A DNA stretch of 64,000 nt from JAIOHN01 sp038258185 (GTDB lineage Bacteria; Chloroflexota; Anaerolineae; Aggregatilineales; Phototrophicaceae): contig JBBSQD010000003.1 of assembly GCA_038258185.1 (NCBI GenBank), forward strand, positions 1-64,000. The letters are read 5' to 3'. The notes beneath the pieces were generated by a model that made no database searches, was not told the origin of the DNA, and saw only the letters and a program-made list of their open reading frames with translations. This document shows, one piece after another, positions 1-8,444 of this stretch. Each line of letters opens with the position of its first letter. Within the stretch, counting starts at the first letter, position 1. A program made the position numbers and the translations under genes.

Positions 1-630
1 AACCCGATGGCGCTGGCGATGTTCAAAAGCCCCGGTGAGCTGGGCGCGGATATCGTCGTCGGTGAGGGTCAGCCCTTGGGTATTCCGCTGGGATTTGGTG
101 GGCCATACCTGGGATTCTTTGCCGTACGCACCGAGTATGTCCGCAAGATCGCTGGCCGTATTATTGGTGAAACCACCGATCAGGACGGCAAACGCGCTTA
201 TGTGATGACCCTGCGCCCCCGTGAGCAGGACATCCGCCGTGAGAAGGCCAGCAGCAATATCTGCACCAATCAGGGCTTGATGGCGCTGGCTGCCGGGGTC
301 TATCTGTCGCTGATGGGCAAAACAGGTCTGCGTCAGGTGGCGGAGTTGTGCTATCAGAAGGCGCATTATGCCGCCAGACAGATCGACGCGCTGGACGGTT
401 ACAGCGTCGATATGAGCAAGCCGTTCTTCAATGAATTTGTGGTTAAGTGTCCGCGTCCCTACAGGGAGCTTAATCAGCATTTGCTGCAAAGTGGCATCAT
501 CGGTGGTTATGACCTGGGTGCCGATTATCCGCATCTGAAAGACCACATGCTTATCGCCGTCACCGAGATGAACAACAAAGAAGAGATTGACGCTTTAGTG
601 GAAGCGCTGGGAGAGGTTGCAAAGTTATGA
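1..630 (+). CDS. gcvPA: Glycine dehydrogenase (decarboxylating) subunit 1, C-terminal part
   Basis: The frame is open from the first base, so the 5' end lies outside the window and about 209 C-terminal residues remain of a family that is usually about 440-450. The sequence matches the C-terminal half of the GcvP alpha subunit: a Gly/Pro-rich stretch (GFGGPYLGFFAV), the RPREQDIRREKA block and SNICTNQGLMALAAGVYLS are all seen in this family. With GcvPB it forms the PLP-dependent P-protein, which decarboxylates glycine and passes the aminomethyl group to lipoyl-GcvH. Its stop overlaps the gcvPB start in an ATGA arrangement, which implies translational coupling and equimolar subunits. Family assignment is secure; the N-terminus cannot be judged. 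Confidence 0.95.
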   Translation, partial: NPMALAMFKSPGELGADIVVGEGQPLGIPLGFGGPYLGFFAVRTEYVRKIAGRIIGETTDQDGKRAYVMTLRPREQDIRREKASSNICTNQGLMALAAGVYLSLMGKTGLRQVAELCYQKAHYAARQIDALDGYSVDMSKPFFNEFVVKCPRPYRELNQHLLQSGIIGGYDLGADYPHLKDHMLIAVTEMNNKEEIDALVEALGEVAKL

Positions 631-2105
631 CCGAAGCGACGATTTACGAGATCAGCGTGGCGGGGCGCACCGCGGCACTGCTGCCAGCCTGTGACGTGCC
701 CGAAACCGAGCTGCCGCAGGATTTGCTGCGCACCGAACTGGAATTGCCGGAAGTCAGCGAATTGCAGGTGATTCGCCATTTCACCAACCTCAGCCAGAAG
801 AACTACGCTATTGATAAAGGATTCTATCCGCTGGGTTCCTGCACCATGAAATATAACCCGCGCCTCAATGAAGACATGGCGCGTTTAGCCGGTTTCTCGC
901 ACCTGCACCCGTTGGCCGATGATGACAGCTCACAGGGCGCACTGGCCTTGATGTATCAGCTTCAGGTGTGGCTGGGTGAGATCAGCGGCTTCGATGGGGT
1001 CAGCCTGTCGCCAGCCGCAGGCGCTCAGGGCGAATTTGCCGGTATTCTGATGATCCGCAATTATCATCTGGATCGTGGCGACACCAAACGCACCAAAATT
1101 CTTGTGCCCAACAGTGCCCACGGCACCAATCCGGCCACCGTCACGATGGCGGGATACGAAGTGATCGAACTGCCATCCGACAAAAAGGGTGATGTCGACC
1201 TGGCCGCGCTCAAAGCCGCCTGCGATAACACCATCGCCGGGATGATGATTACCGTCCCCAGCACACTCGGCCTGTTTGAAAGCCAGATTCTGGACGTGAT
1301 TGAAGCGGTACATGCCTGTGGTGGTCTGATGTATATGGACGGCGCCAACATGAACGCGCTGATGGGTGCGGTCAAGCCCGGTGAGCTGGGCTTCGATGTG
1401 ATGCACTACAACCTGCATAAGACTTTCTCCACCCCACATGGCGGCGGTGGCCCCGGCAGCGGAGCCGTTGGTGTGAATGCCAAACTCAAGCCATTTTTAC
1501 CCGGCCCGATTGCCATGATTGTCGAAGAGGCCGACGAGGAAAACGACGCGCCGCTGTATGGTCTGCGCATGCCGGAGAAATCCATCGGACGCATTAAGGC
1601 TTTCCAGGGCAATTTTGGCATGCACAGCCGCGCCTATACCTACATCCGCATTCACGGTGATGAAGGCATCAAGAACATCACGCGCCATGCCGTGCTGAAT
1701 GCCAACTATATTCGCGTCAATCTCAAGGACACTTATCACATTCCCTATCCGCGCATCTGCGCCCATGAGTTTGTGCTGGAAGGGCATTTTGAAGGGGTTG
1801 ATAATGTCCACGCGCTCGATATTTCCAAACGTCTGATGGATTACAATATCCACCCGCCGACCAATTACTTCCCATTGATTGTTCACGAAGCGCTCTTGAT
1901 TGAGCCGACCGAGACCGAAACCAAGGCCACGCTCGACAACTTCATTGATGTCATGAAGAAGATCGCGCAGGAAGCCAAGGACGACCCGGAACTGCTGACC
2001 AGTGCGCCGCATGTCACGCCAGTTTCGCGGCTGGATGAAGTCCGCGCCGCCAAGCTGCTGGTGCTGTGCTGCGCCCCTATGCCCAAAACCCTCACTGAGG
2101 ATTAA
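627..2105 (+). CDS. gcvPB: Glycine dehydrogenase (decarboxylating) subunit 2
   Basis: This is the complete 492-residue PLP-binding subunit of the two-subunit P-protein. Family landmarks are the PLGSCTMKYNPR block near residue 70, the SAHGTNPA segment near 165, and the PLP Schiff-base lysine at about residue 265 in HYNLHKTFSTPHGGGGPGSG, followed by the glycine-rich loop. The start overlaps the gcvPA stop by four bases (ATGA). The encoded enzyme acts in the cytoplasm in the glycine cleavage system; its T-protein partner is in the fused glyA-gcvT gene near 10-13 kb on the other strand. Neither gcvH nor lpd is present here. The gene is followed by a palindromic repeat that may end the transcript. 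Confidence 0.96.
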   Translation: MTEATIYEISVAGRTAALLPACDVPETELPQDLLRTELELPEVSELQVIRHFTNLSQKNYAIDKGFYPLGSCTMKYNPRLNEDMARLAGFSHLHPLADDDSSQGALALMYQLQVWLGEISGFDGVSLSPAAGAQGEFAGILMIRNYHLDRGDTKRTKILVPNSAHGTNPATVTMAGYEVIELPSDKKGDVDLAALKAACDNTIAGMMITVPSTLGLFESQILDVIEAVHACGGLMYMDGANMNALMGAVKPGELGFDVMHYNLHKTFSTPHGGGGPGSGAVGVNAKLKPFLPGPIAMIVEEADEENDAPLYGLRMPEKSIGRIKAFQGNFGMHSRAYTYIRIHGDEGIKNITRHAVLNANYIRVNLKDTYHIPYPRICAHEFVLEGHFEGVDNVHALDISKRLMDYNIHPPTNYFPLIVHEALLIEPTETETKATLDNFIDVMKKIAQEAKDDPELLTSAPHVTPVSRLDEVRAAKLLVLCCAPMPKTLTED

Positions 2106-2186
2106 GCTAATCCTGCCCCAACGCCGTTTTAATAGTGCTGCCGGGGAAGGGGGCAAATTACTCAGTAACTTTCGTAAATTCATCTG

Positions 2187-2236
2187 GTACGGACACGGCA
2201 GTGCGTTAGCCTCCCTGTGGGGTGCCGTGTCCGTAC
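2187..2236. repeat. Palindromic intergenic repeat, copy 1
   Basis: Perfect 14-bp arms GTACGGACACGGCA (2187-2200) and TGCCGTGTCCGTAC (2223-2236) enclose a 22-nt loop. A second copy at 20594-20643 keeps arms and loop almost unchanged, and a loop-less relative lies at 21430-21457. Copies 1 and 3 are also followed by a similar A/T-rich AAATTCTAT tail. This copy lies between gcvPB and the next gene, and the transcript would fold into a strong hairpin, so it may double as a terminator. The rest of the 2106-2366 gap shows nothing else recognisable. Confidence 0.85.
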
Positions 2237-2366
2237 AATAAATTCTATTTTTTGAATAGGTTCTTGATCCGATAAAATTTGTGAAATTCTTCCCCACCAA
2301 CCCCAAAATACTGTAGAATAAAATTTTGGTCTTATTCATAACGGATTCACTGAAAAGAGTAATGCG

Positions 2367-3491
2367 TTGAGCTTGCGATCATTGGCGACTACACGGCTGG
2401 CGATCACCCGAAGGTCGGCGCGTGTGCGCCGTATTCGAAATCTGTTCCGCAAAATCCGAGCGATGTGGTACGACTCGGTGGCTTTGTGGCGCGAGTTTAA
2501 ATTGCCCATAATCGGCTTTGTGCTGGTGACGGTCGTGGGTGGCTTTATCTATGGCGAGTTGTATTTTCAGGCGCGTGGTGAATACATTGCGCTGATTGAT
2601 CGCCCCTACATCATGCTGCAACTGATGATCCTGGAAACACCCGGAGATGCCCCGCCGGAATGGTATCTGATCGCCTTCTGGTATGGGCTGCCATTGGTCT
2701 TTATTTTCCTGATTGGCCTGGGTGCGGCGGATTTTATGCGGTTATTCTTTTTTCGTGGAGAGCGTCAGAACGCCTGGGAGGAAGCTGTGGCATCGGCCTA
2801 TCGTAATCATATTATCGTGTTTGGCGCGGGGCATGTCGGCCTGCGGGTGGTGCGCGAACTGGCCCACATGGGTTTTGATATTATCGTCATCGACAATGAC
2901 CCTGACCCCGGTGTCGAGGATACCCTGCATTCGCTGGACATCCCGCTGATTGTCGGGGATGGCCGGCAGAAGGTGACGCTGGAAAAAGCCCGCCTGACGC
3001 ACGCCGATGCGTTTATCGCCTGCATCGGTAACGATCACGTCAATCTGGAAGCGATCATGCGGGTGCGCGATATGAGTCCCGATGTGCGGGTGGTCGCGCG
3101 GATGTGGGATGATCAGTTTGCCAAGCAGATTCGCGAATTTATGAACGTGCAGTCGGTCTTAAGCTCGTCGGATTTATCCGCCCCGGCGTTTGCGGGTGCG
3201 GCAGTCGGCATCGAGATTACACAGACGCTGCTGATTAAAGGTCAGGAATACAGCATGATCCGGCTCACGGTTGAATCCGGTTCGTTTCTGGATGGTGCGG
3301 ATATTGGCAGGCTTCAAAGCGAAAATGACATGGATATTGTGCTGCACAACCGTGATGATTCCGTAGAGGTACAACCCGCCCACGATACACGGGTGCGGGC
3401 CGGTGACTCGCTGGTGATTTTCGCGCGGCATGATCGCATTCTGAGCGTGGTCAACCGCAACCGCCGCCCGCGCAATCTAATCGCTGGCTGA
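2367..3491 (+). CDS. Two-TM channel-like protein with TrkA-N/TrkA-C (RCK) domains
   Basis: The 374-residue product has a basic N-terminus, two predicted membrane helices (about residues 45-67 and 101-122), then a cytoplasmic Rossmann TrkA-N domain with the nucleotide loop VFGAGHVGLRV near residue 151 and the acidic residues VIDND at the end of strand 2. A TrkA-C-like domain follows (about 285-365). This is the layout of a prokaryotic 2TM potassium channel with an RCK regulatory domain. However, no TVGYG-type selectivity filter is visible between the two helices, where ETPGDAPPEW stands instead. The start is TTG at 2367, 8 nt after an AAAGAG-like site; an internal ATG at 2463 would remove the basic N-terminus. 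A potassium-channel relative is likely, but transport activity is uncertain. Confidence 0.75.
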   Translation: MSLRSLATTRLAITRRSARVRRIRNLFRKIRAMWYDSVALWREFKLPIIGFVLVTVVGGFIYGELYFQARGEYIALIDRPYIMLQLMILETPGDAPPEWYLIAFWYGLPLVFIFLIGLGAADFMRLFFFRGERQNAWEEAVASAYRNHIIVFGAGHVGLRVVRELAHMGFDIIVIDNDPDPGVEDTLHSLDIPLIVGDGRQKVTLEKARLTHADAFIACIGNDHVNLEAIMRVRDMSPDVRVVARMWDDQFAKQIREFMNVQSVLSSSDLSAPAFAGAAVGIEITQTLLIKGQEYSMIRLTVESGSFLDGADIGRLQSENDMDIVLHNRDDSVEVQPAHDTRVRAGDSLVIFARHDRILSVVNRNRRPRNLIAG

Positions 3492-3524
3492 GTGATATAC
3501 AGGTACAGGTCGGTGGGGCGCAAG

Positions 3525-4577
3525 CTAGTCCAGGTGAGTGATATCGCTCAGATCAATAACCGATTCTTCTAACTGTGTGTCGACATTCCATATTCTTAGT
3601 GTCCAATCGTAACCGACTGAAGCCAGATAATGTCCGTCCGGGCTGAACGCGACAACCTGTACATCATCTGTGTGGCCTTGTAAGATAGCCAACTCATCAC
3701 CTGCACCGAGTGTCCCTTCTTCAAGCGCCTGATCGACTGACCACAGCTTTACAAGATGATTTACTGCATCAGTAGCCAGTAATTTGCCGTCCGGACTAAA
3801 CTGGATACTTTCAGACCATTCATCTATTGTGGCAAGGCGTTCGCCTGTTTGGTCATCCCATAAGCGTATGCCATCATCAGTACGGTAACTGGCAGTTGCG
3901 ATCAAACTATGGCTGGCATCAAACTCCACATTGTCCACAATATTACTATGGGCTTCAAATTGATTCAGCTCGGCAATCTGATCAAATTGATCATTCAGTC
4001 GCCATAAATGGATACTGTCCAGGTCGCTGTGCGGTAATGAGACCCCAATAGTCCAATCCGTGTTCATATTCATCACCATTCGGTCAACACTGAGTATCGC
4101 GAATTCTGGTCTAATCTGATCAGGATTGCTTACATCCCAGAGATGTAGAGAACCTGTCCATGTTCCAGCCAATAGTGTTTCGCCGTCAGGGCTGAAACCT
4201 AAAAATGTGGTAAGGTAAGTCGTTTCTTTCAGGCGTGCCATTTGCTGCGAGGTATTCAAATCCCAAACGACTACCGCGCCATCAAAGAAGACCGCAGCCA
4301 GTAAATTGCCGTCTGGGCTGTAACTGACTTTTTCAGCTGTGGTATCTTGATGTTGAAATAAGCGCGGCTGACTTGCTGGATGATCTGGACGATACAACCA
4401 TACACCTGTTGTTGAAGCGACTGCAATTTCATCTCCATTGGGTGACCAAACTAAATCCGCGAGCCGCATAACTCTCCCACTAGTCGTCGCGGAAACCGAG
4501 TTTAACTCGCCTGTGTCGAGTCCATACTGAGATAGCAATGCAAAAGCCATTATGAAGATCATAAAAACCTGTTTCAA
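3525..4577 (-). CDS. Secreted WD40-repeat protein
   Basis: The 350-residue product starts with a hydrophobic signal-like segment (residues 4-20) followed by WD40 repeats. The repeats show the usual SPDG...A...WDxxT signatures (for example WSPNGDEIAVAS, YSPDGNLLAAVF, FSPDGETLLAG, FSPDGHYLASV and a closing LRIWNVDT). About six or seven blades are visible, enough for one beta-propeller. The start is TTG at 4575-4577, supported by a full AAGGAGGT site (4583-4590 on this strand) 5 nt upstream. It lies 21 bp downstream of the radical SAM gene on the same strand and is probably cotranscribed. A larger relative is at 25973-28015. The propeller fold is clear, but its binding partner is unknown. Confidence 0.85.
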   Translation of the reverse strand: MKQVFMIFIMAFALLSQYGLDTGELNSVSATTSGRVMRLADLVWSPNGDEIAVASTTGVWLYRPDHPASQPRLFQHQDTTAEKVSYSPDGNLLAAVFFDGAVVVWDLNTSQQMARLKETTYLTTFLGFSPDGETLLAGTWTGSLHLWDVSNPDQIRPEFAILSVDRMVMNMNTDWTIGVSLPHSDLDSIHLWRLNDQFDQIAELNQFEAHSNIVDNVEFDASHSLIATASYRTDDGIRLWDDQTGERLATIDEWSESIQFSPDGKLLATDAVNHLVKLWSVDQALEEGTLGAGDELAILQGHTDDVQVVAFSPDGHYLASVGYDWTLRIWNVDTQLEESVIDLSDITHLD

Positions 4578-4598
4578 GAATAACCTCCTTCTCTTTCA

Positions 4599-5459
4599 TC
4601 AATGACTTTTTCGGGCTGGCTGCCGTGGCGTGATGCCGCCGAAACCATCCACACTCCATGAGACAGGCACGCCCCGTTCGGATAAAGTCGCATGCAATTG
4701 ACGGGCGAGGCTTTCATCCTGCCAGTCGTAATCAGCCGCTTCTGAAAACGGACTTTCCGCCGTGCGTCTGCCGCTGCTGCCATCCCCGGCCACAAAGGTA
4801 TCCACGACAATCCGTGCTGCGCCACTCTCCGCCAGAATTTGTGCAAAATCCGACGTATGTGGTAAACACGGCGAGACGGTGATCTGAACGCGGACTCCCG
4901 CCTCAGCCGCCGCCCTGACCGCTTCCAGTCGCTTGCGGATAAACTCACGGTTGGGGCCGTAGGGCAAATCCCCGCGATCGGTTTCCAGCGTCATGCTGAC
5001 CCATGCATACGGAATCGACGCGATCAAATCCAGATCATCCACCACCAATGGGCTGCGGGTTTGAATCACCAGCAGATCAAGATCGGTATACTGCGCGAAA
5101 ATTTGCAGACATTGACGCGTCAGCCGGAAACGTCGCTCCAGCGGTTGATAGGGGTCAGTGACCGAACTCATAAACACGCGCATGGCTGACCGGTCAGCGC
5201 TTTTTGCCAATTCCGTCGCCAGTAACTCTGGCGCGTTCTCCTTGATGATGACCGCGTCACCCCAATCCTCACCTTCCTGGCGATTATACAGCCAGTTCGG
5301 CAGCTTCTGGGCATAGCAGTACTGACCGCAGTAGATATTGCCGAAGCCGCACCCCGCCGCCCATGACAGCGTATGCGTAAATGGATAACTGCCCTCGGCC
5401 AGAAAGCCGCGCTTCTGCCGGGTGAGAATGGTCTTGGCCTGAATCATGCGGATATTCAT
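4599..5459 (-). CDS. Radical SAM protein, spore photoproduct lyase-like family
   Basis: The 286-residue product has an N-terminal cysteine cluster in AAGCGFGNIYCGQYCYAQ. The cysteines are at 37, 44 and 48, spaced Cx6Cx3C rather than the classical Cx3Cx2C. The following regions match SPL/Rv2578c-type radical SAM enzymes: VFMSSVTDPYQPLERRFRLT, LLVIQTRSPLVVDD and VSMTLETD. The start ATG at 5459 follows a CAGGAG site. Family members bind a 4Fe-4S cluster and cleave S-adenosylmethionine; the substrate here is unknown. It shares a strand with the secreted WD40 gene 21 bp downstream, a pairing with no obvious functional explanation. Superfamily assignment is good; subfamily assignment is moderate because of the altered cysteine spacing. 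Confidence 0.8.
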   Translation of the reverse strand: MNIRMIQAKTILTRQKRGFLAEGSYPFTHTLSWAAGCGFGNIYCGQYCYAQKLPNWLYNRQEGEDWGDAVIIKENAPELLATELAKSADRSAMRVFMSSVTDPYQPLERRFRLTRQCLQIFAQYTDLDLLVIQTRSPLVVDDLDLIASIPYAWVSMTLETDRGDLPYGPNREFIRKRLEAVRAAAEAGVRVQITVSPCLPHTSDFAQILAESGAARIVVDTFVAGDGSSGRRTAESPFSEAADYDWQDESLARQLHATLSERGVPVSWSVDGFGGITPRQPARKSH

Positions 5460-5620
5460 CGCGGCTCCTGTCGGGTGTGATCGAATGGATGTTCTATTTT
5501 ACAGCAAGGCCACTTTTGAGTAAAGCGAAAAGGGGTATAAGTAAGTGTATAGGTTCTGGCATATCTCAATTCCAGTAATCACCATAGGACGAGTTAAAAA
5601 TAAGTCTCTGCAACCACTAT

Positions 5621-5649
5621 TTGACATTCTTTAGAATACTTGTTCTAAT
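5621..5649 (+). promoter_or_regulatory. Sigma70-like promoter
   Basis: TTGACA (5621-5626), a 17-nt spacer and TCTAAT (5644-5649) match the primary sigma consensus well. It lies in the 304-bp gap between two divergent genes and would drive the dihydrofolate reductase-like gene with a leader of about 105 nt. Nothing else is recognisable in 5460-5763. Confidence 0.5.
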
Positions 5650-5763
5650 TCGGGCAAAGGCAAGATGGACAGAAAAATAATTACCATTGCTGGTTTACAT
5701 CGCAAAATGTGGGTGCCTTTATTGATGGTCTGATTACGTGAGCATTACACAAAGGAACTGGTC

Positions 5764-6363
5764 ATGAGAAAAGTGATTGTACTCGAATTCGTCACCCTCG
5801 ACGGTGTCATACAAGCCGGAGGTGGGCCAGAGGAAGATACCAGTGGTGGCTTTGCCTATGGCGGGTGGCAGGCTCCATATTCCGACGATGTTGTTGATGC
5901 AACCATGAGTAAGCAGATGAACCTGCCCTTTGATCTGTTGTTAGGGCGCAAGACCTTTGAAATCTGGGAACCTTACTGGCCGAAACATGCGGATATATGG
6001 CCGAGCGTGATGACGGCGACCAAGTATGTCGCCTCCAACACAATGACTTCCAGTGAATGGCAGCCCTCCGTGTTTTTAAGCGGAGACATTGCGGAAGAAG
6101 TCAGCAAGCTCAAGCAGCAGCCCGGGCCGGATTTACACGTTTACGGCAGTGCAAATCTCGCTCAGACCCTTATGAAACATGATTTGGTCGATGAATTCTG
6201 GCTAAAGATCTATCCGCTGACCCTGGGCAGTGGCAAACGCCTGTTTGCCGATGGTACCATCCCGGCGGCGTTCAAGGTGACGGAAAGCCAGGCCTCCCCA
6301 GGTGGCATCATTATCGCGAATTACGAGCGTGCAGGCGCGGTGACAACCGGAAGTTTTGATTAG
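5764..6363 (+). CDS. Dihydrofolate reductase family (RibD C-terminal) protein
   Basis: The 199-residue product has the YyaP/YwjB-type RibD C-terminal fold. It begins with the MRKVIVLEFVTLDGVIQ strand-loop typical of these small reductases, has LLLGRKTFEIWEPYWP near residue 60 and an LHVYGSANLAQTLMKHDLVD block near 130, and ends with the YPLTLGSGKRLF strand. Such proteins resemble bacterial dihydrofolate reductase and pyrimidine reductase and may bind NADPH, but most have no assigned substrate. The start ATG follows an AAAGGAA site. It is the first gene of a same-strand run with the GNAT and S51 genes. A role as the essential DHFR (folA) is unlikely because it groups with the RibD C-terminal side of the family. 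Confidence 0.85.
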   Translation: MRKVIVLEFVTLDGVIQAGGGPEEDTSGGFAYGGWQAPYSDDVVDATMSKQMNLPFDLLLGRKTFEIWEPYWPKHADIWPSVMTATKYVASNTMTSSEWQPSVFLSGDIAEEVSKLKQQPGPDLHVYGSANLAQTLMKHDLVDEFWLKIYPLTLGSGKRLFADGTIPAAFKVTESQASPGGIIIANYERAGAVTTGSFD

Positions 6364-6423
6364 TTGGCCGTCCTGCAAAATTCAATTGTTGAATATTAGC
6401 TCATACTCAAAAGGGGTTAGCTT

Positions 6424-6894
6424 GTGACCGTTGTCCTTCGCGAAATATTCGACAGTGATTTGCCCATTTTCTTTCAACATCAACAGGATAAAGAAGCTGT
6501 ACACATGGCAGCTTTTACCAGTGAAAATCCATCTGATCGTGCTACTTTTGATGCACATTGGGCCAAAATCCGCGCCAGCGATGCGGTGATTAACCGCTCG
6601 GTGGAGGTTGATGGAAAACTAGCGGGGTATGTGGCCAGCTTTGAGATGTTTGGAGAAAGAAACGTGACTTATTGGATTGGGCGCGAGTTTTGGGGGCAGG
6701 GCATTGCTACTGCGGCGCTACGTGCCCTCCTTGATGTCGACCCAACTCGTCCTCTGTATGGACGCGCTGCCAAAGATAATAATGGATCAGTCCGTGTTCT
6801 GCAAAAGTGTGGGTTCGTTTTAATAGGAGAGGAGCGAGGTTTTGCCAATGCTCGTAAGGCCGAAATTGATGAGGTCGTTCTGAAGCTGGATTAG
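6424..6894 (+). CDS. GNAT family N-acetyltransferase
   Basis: The 156-residue product is a single GNAT domain. It opens with VVLREIFDSDLPIFFQHQQD, has a central antiparallel sheet (NRSVEVDGKLAGYVASF), an acetyl-CoA pyrophosphate-binding segment YWIGREFWGQGIATAALRAL near residue 80, and the C-terminal NGSVRVLQKCGFVLIGEE motif common in RimJ/RimL-like members. The start is GTG at 6424 with AAGGGG (6411-6416) 7 nt upstream. It lies 60 bp after the reductase-like gene and 45 bp before the first S51 peptidase on the same strand. It would transfer acetyl from acetyl-CoA to an amine, but the acceptor cannot be read from sequence. Confidence 0.88.
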   Translation: MTVVLREIFDSDLPIFFQHQQDKEAVHMAAFTSENPSDRATFDAHWAKIRASDAVINRSVEVDGKLAGYVASFEMFGERNVTYWIGREFWGQGIATAALRALLDVDPTRPLYGRAAKDNNGSVRVLQKCGFVLIGEERGFANARKAEIDEVVLKLD

Positions 6895-6939
6895 GCATTT
6901 GGCTTGGGGTTTATTATTTTGAGATCAAGGAGATAAATC

Positions 6940-7611
6940 ATGAAGTTACTGCTCACTTCAGGTGGGGTCAGAAACGCCAGTATCCACAATGCGCTAGTCG
7001 ACCTGCTGGGCAAATCGATTGCCGAGTGTAACGCCCTCTGCATTACTACCGCCAGCTACGCCTTCCCCGGCGGGCCTTCCCGGGCATGGCGTTTCATCAC
7101 CGGACAAGAATCCGAACCCCCCATGCCCATGACCGAATTGGGTTGGAAGTCCGTGGGCGTGCTGGAACTTACCGCGCTGCCCAGCATCGACAAAGAACGC
7201 TGGGTCTCCTGGGTTCGGGAGACCGACGTGCTGCTGGTGAATGGCGGCGATACCCAGTATCTGTGCTACTGGATGCGGCAATCCGGGCTGGCAGACCTCT
7301 TGCCGTCGCTGCGTTCCGTCTACGTAGGTCTAAGCGCCGGCAGCCTGGTGATGTGCCCCAACCTTGCGGAACGCTTTGCCCACTGGACTCCGCCCACGGG
7401 TGGGTATGACATGCTGGGTGTGGTTGACTTTGTGATGTTTCCGCACGTCGATTACGAGACGATGCCGGACTTTTCCATGGCACACGCGGAAAGATGGGCC
7501 GCTGATATGACGGTGCCGGCGTACGCAATGGACGATGAGACCGCCATCAAAGTGGTCGATGGAGAAATCGAAGTGATCTCCGAAGGTCATTGGAAACTGT
7601 TTGCGCCCTGA
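6940..7611 (+). CDS. Peptidase S51 (dipeptidase E-like) family protein, copy 1
   Basis: This 223-residue class I glutamine amidotransferase-like protein belongs to the PepE/S51 family. It has an N-terminal MKLLLTSGGVRN strand, the DVLLVNGGD turn near residue 100, the nucleophile elbow VGLSAGS with the candidate catalytic Ser at 132, and a candidate His at 169 in FPHVDYE. The length agrees with dipeptidase E (about 230). Family members cleave Asp-X dipeptides or act as cyanophycinase-like hydrolases in the cytoplasm; the substrate here is not known. ATG follows an AAGGAG site. A tandem paralogue starts 75 bp downstream. Blocks such as GWKSVGVLELTALPSIDKER are identical in the two proteins, so the duplication is recent or under strong constraint. 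Confidence 0.85.
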   Translation: MKLLLTSGGVRNASIHNALVDLLGKSIAECNALCITTASYAFPGGPSRAWRFITGQESEPPMPMTELGWKSVGVLELTALPSIDKERWVSWVRETDVLLVNGGDTQYLCYWMRQSGLADLLPSLRSVYVGLSAGSLVMCPNLAERFAHWTPPTGGYDMLGVVDFVMFPHVDYETMPDFSMAHAERWAADMTVPAYAMDDETAIKVVDGEIEVISEGHWKLFAP

Positions 7612-7686
7612 TGGGGTAACGGGTTCGTTTTTGCTCACCAAACGCGTAAGCGTTACTTTTCTTTAAAATCATCAAGGAGATGAATT

Positions 7687-8358
7687 ATGAAATTGCTGCT
7701 CACTTCTGGCGGGGTCAGAAACGCCAGTATTCACAATGCGCTGCTCGAATTACTGGGCAAACCGATTGCCGAGTGCAATGCCCTCTGCATTCCCACCGCG
7801 ATCTACGGCCACCCCTATGGCACTCCTGACCTGGCATGGGATTTCATCACCGGACATCCCCCTTCCTCAGGCATGTGTGATCTGGGTTGGAAATCCGTGG
7901 GCGTGCTGGAACTCACCGCGCTGCCCAGCATCGATAAAGAACGCTGGGTTTCCTGGGTTCGCGAGACCGACGTGCTGCTGGTGAATGGCGGTGATGCTCT
8001 CTACCTGTCCTACTGGATGCAGCAATCAGGGTTAGCGGATTTATTACCATCGCTGCACGAGACAGTCTGGGTCGGGTTGAGCGCCGGGAGCATGGTGATG
8101 ACCCCCCGCATCGGCAATCAATTCGTTAGCTGGAAGTCGCCCACTGGCAGCGATGAAACACTGGGCATCGTCGATTTCTCGATCTTTCCACATCTGGATT
8201 ACCCCGGTTTCCTGGAAAACACCATGGCACACGCGGAAAGATGGGCCGCCGATCTTCAGAATCCGTCGTATGCGATGGACGACGACACCGCCATCAAAGT
8301 GGTCGACGGAGCAGTAGAGGTGGTCTCCGAAGGCCAATGGAAACGGTTTGCCCCCTAA
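7687..8358 (+). CDS. Peptidase S51 (dipeptidase E-like) family protein, copy 2
   Basis: The tandem paralogue of the preceding gene also has 223 residues. The elbow VGLSAGS and candidate His in FPHLDYP are both kept, so both copies should be active. Identity is block-wise. About 37 residues around positions 67-104 are identical, with only synonymous third-position changes in the DNA, whereas the loops near residues 38-66 and 136-185 differ (for example TASYAFPGG versus TAIYGHPYG). Divergence in loops near the active site could mean different substrates. ATG follows a CAAGGAG site. The gene is convergent with the beta-helix gene, and a hairpin terminator repeat lies between them. Confidence 0.85.
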   Translation: MKLLLTSGGVRNASIHNALLELLGKPIAECNALCIPTAIYGHPYGTPDLAWDFITGHPPSSGMCDLGWKSVGVLELTALPSIDKERWVSWVRETDVLLVNGGDALYLSYWMQQSGLADLLPSLHETVWVGLSAGSMVMTPRIGNQFVSWKSPTGSDETLGIVDFSIFPHLDYPGFLENTMAHAERWAADLQNPSYAMDDDTAIKVVDGAVEVVSEGQWKRFAP

Positions 8359-8367
8359 GGGAGTACG

Positions 8368-8420
8368 TAACGCCTCTCTATAAAAAACGGGAGTATTTTT
8401 GCAGATTATACTCCCGTTTA
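8368..8420. repeat. Direct repeat copy A (terminator-containing)
   Basis: This 53-nt block starting TAACGCCTCTCTATAAAAAA is repeated at 10044-10097 with a single-A length difference. The two copies flank the beta-helix gene in the same orientation. The block includes the hairpin described at 8381-8419. Confidence 0.92.
8381..8419 (-). terminator. Rho-independent terminator (copy A)
   Basis: Perfect 12-bp arms AAACGGGAGTAT (8385-8396) and ATACTCCCGTTT (8408-8419) enclose an 11-nt loop. On the minus strand the stem is followed by a run of T (complement of 8382-8387). It would end transcription of the beta-helix gene and may also stop the convergent S51 transcript. Confidence 0.85.
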
Positions 8421-8444
8421 ATATGAGCATATCAAATCTGAGTG

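Noticed and set aside
1497..2339. 280-residue antisense frame overlapping gcvPB
   Set aside because: It runs opposite to a highly conserved gene, has no recognisable domain and no supported start. The same holds for other long antisense frames at 43489-44328 and 49833-50585.
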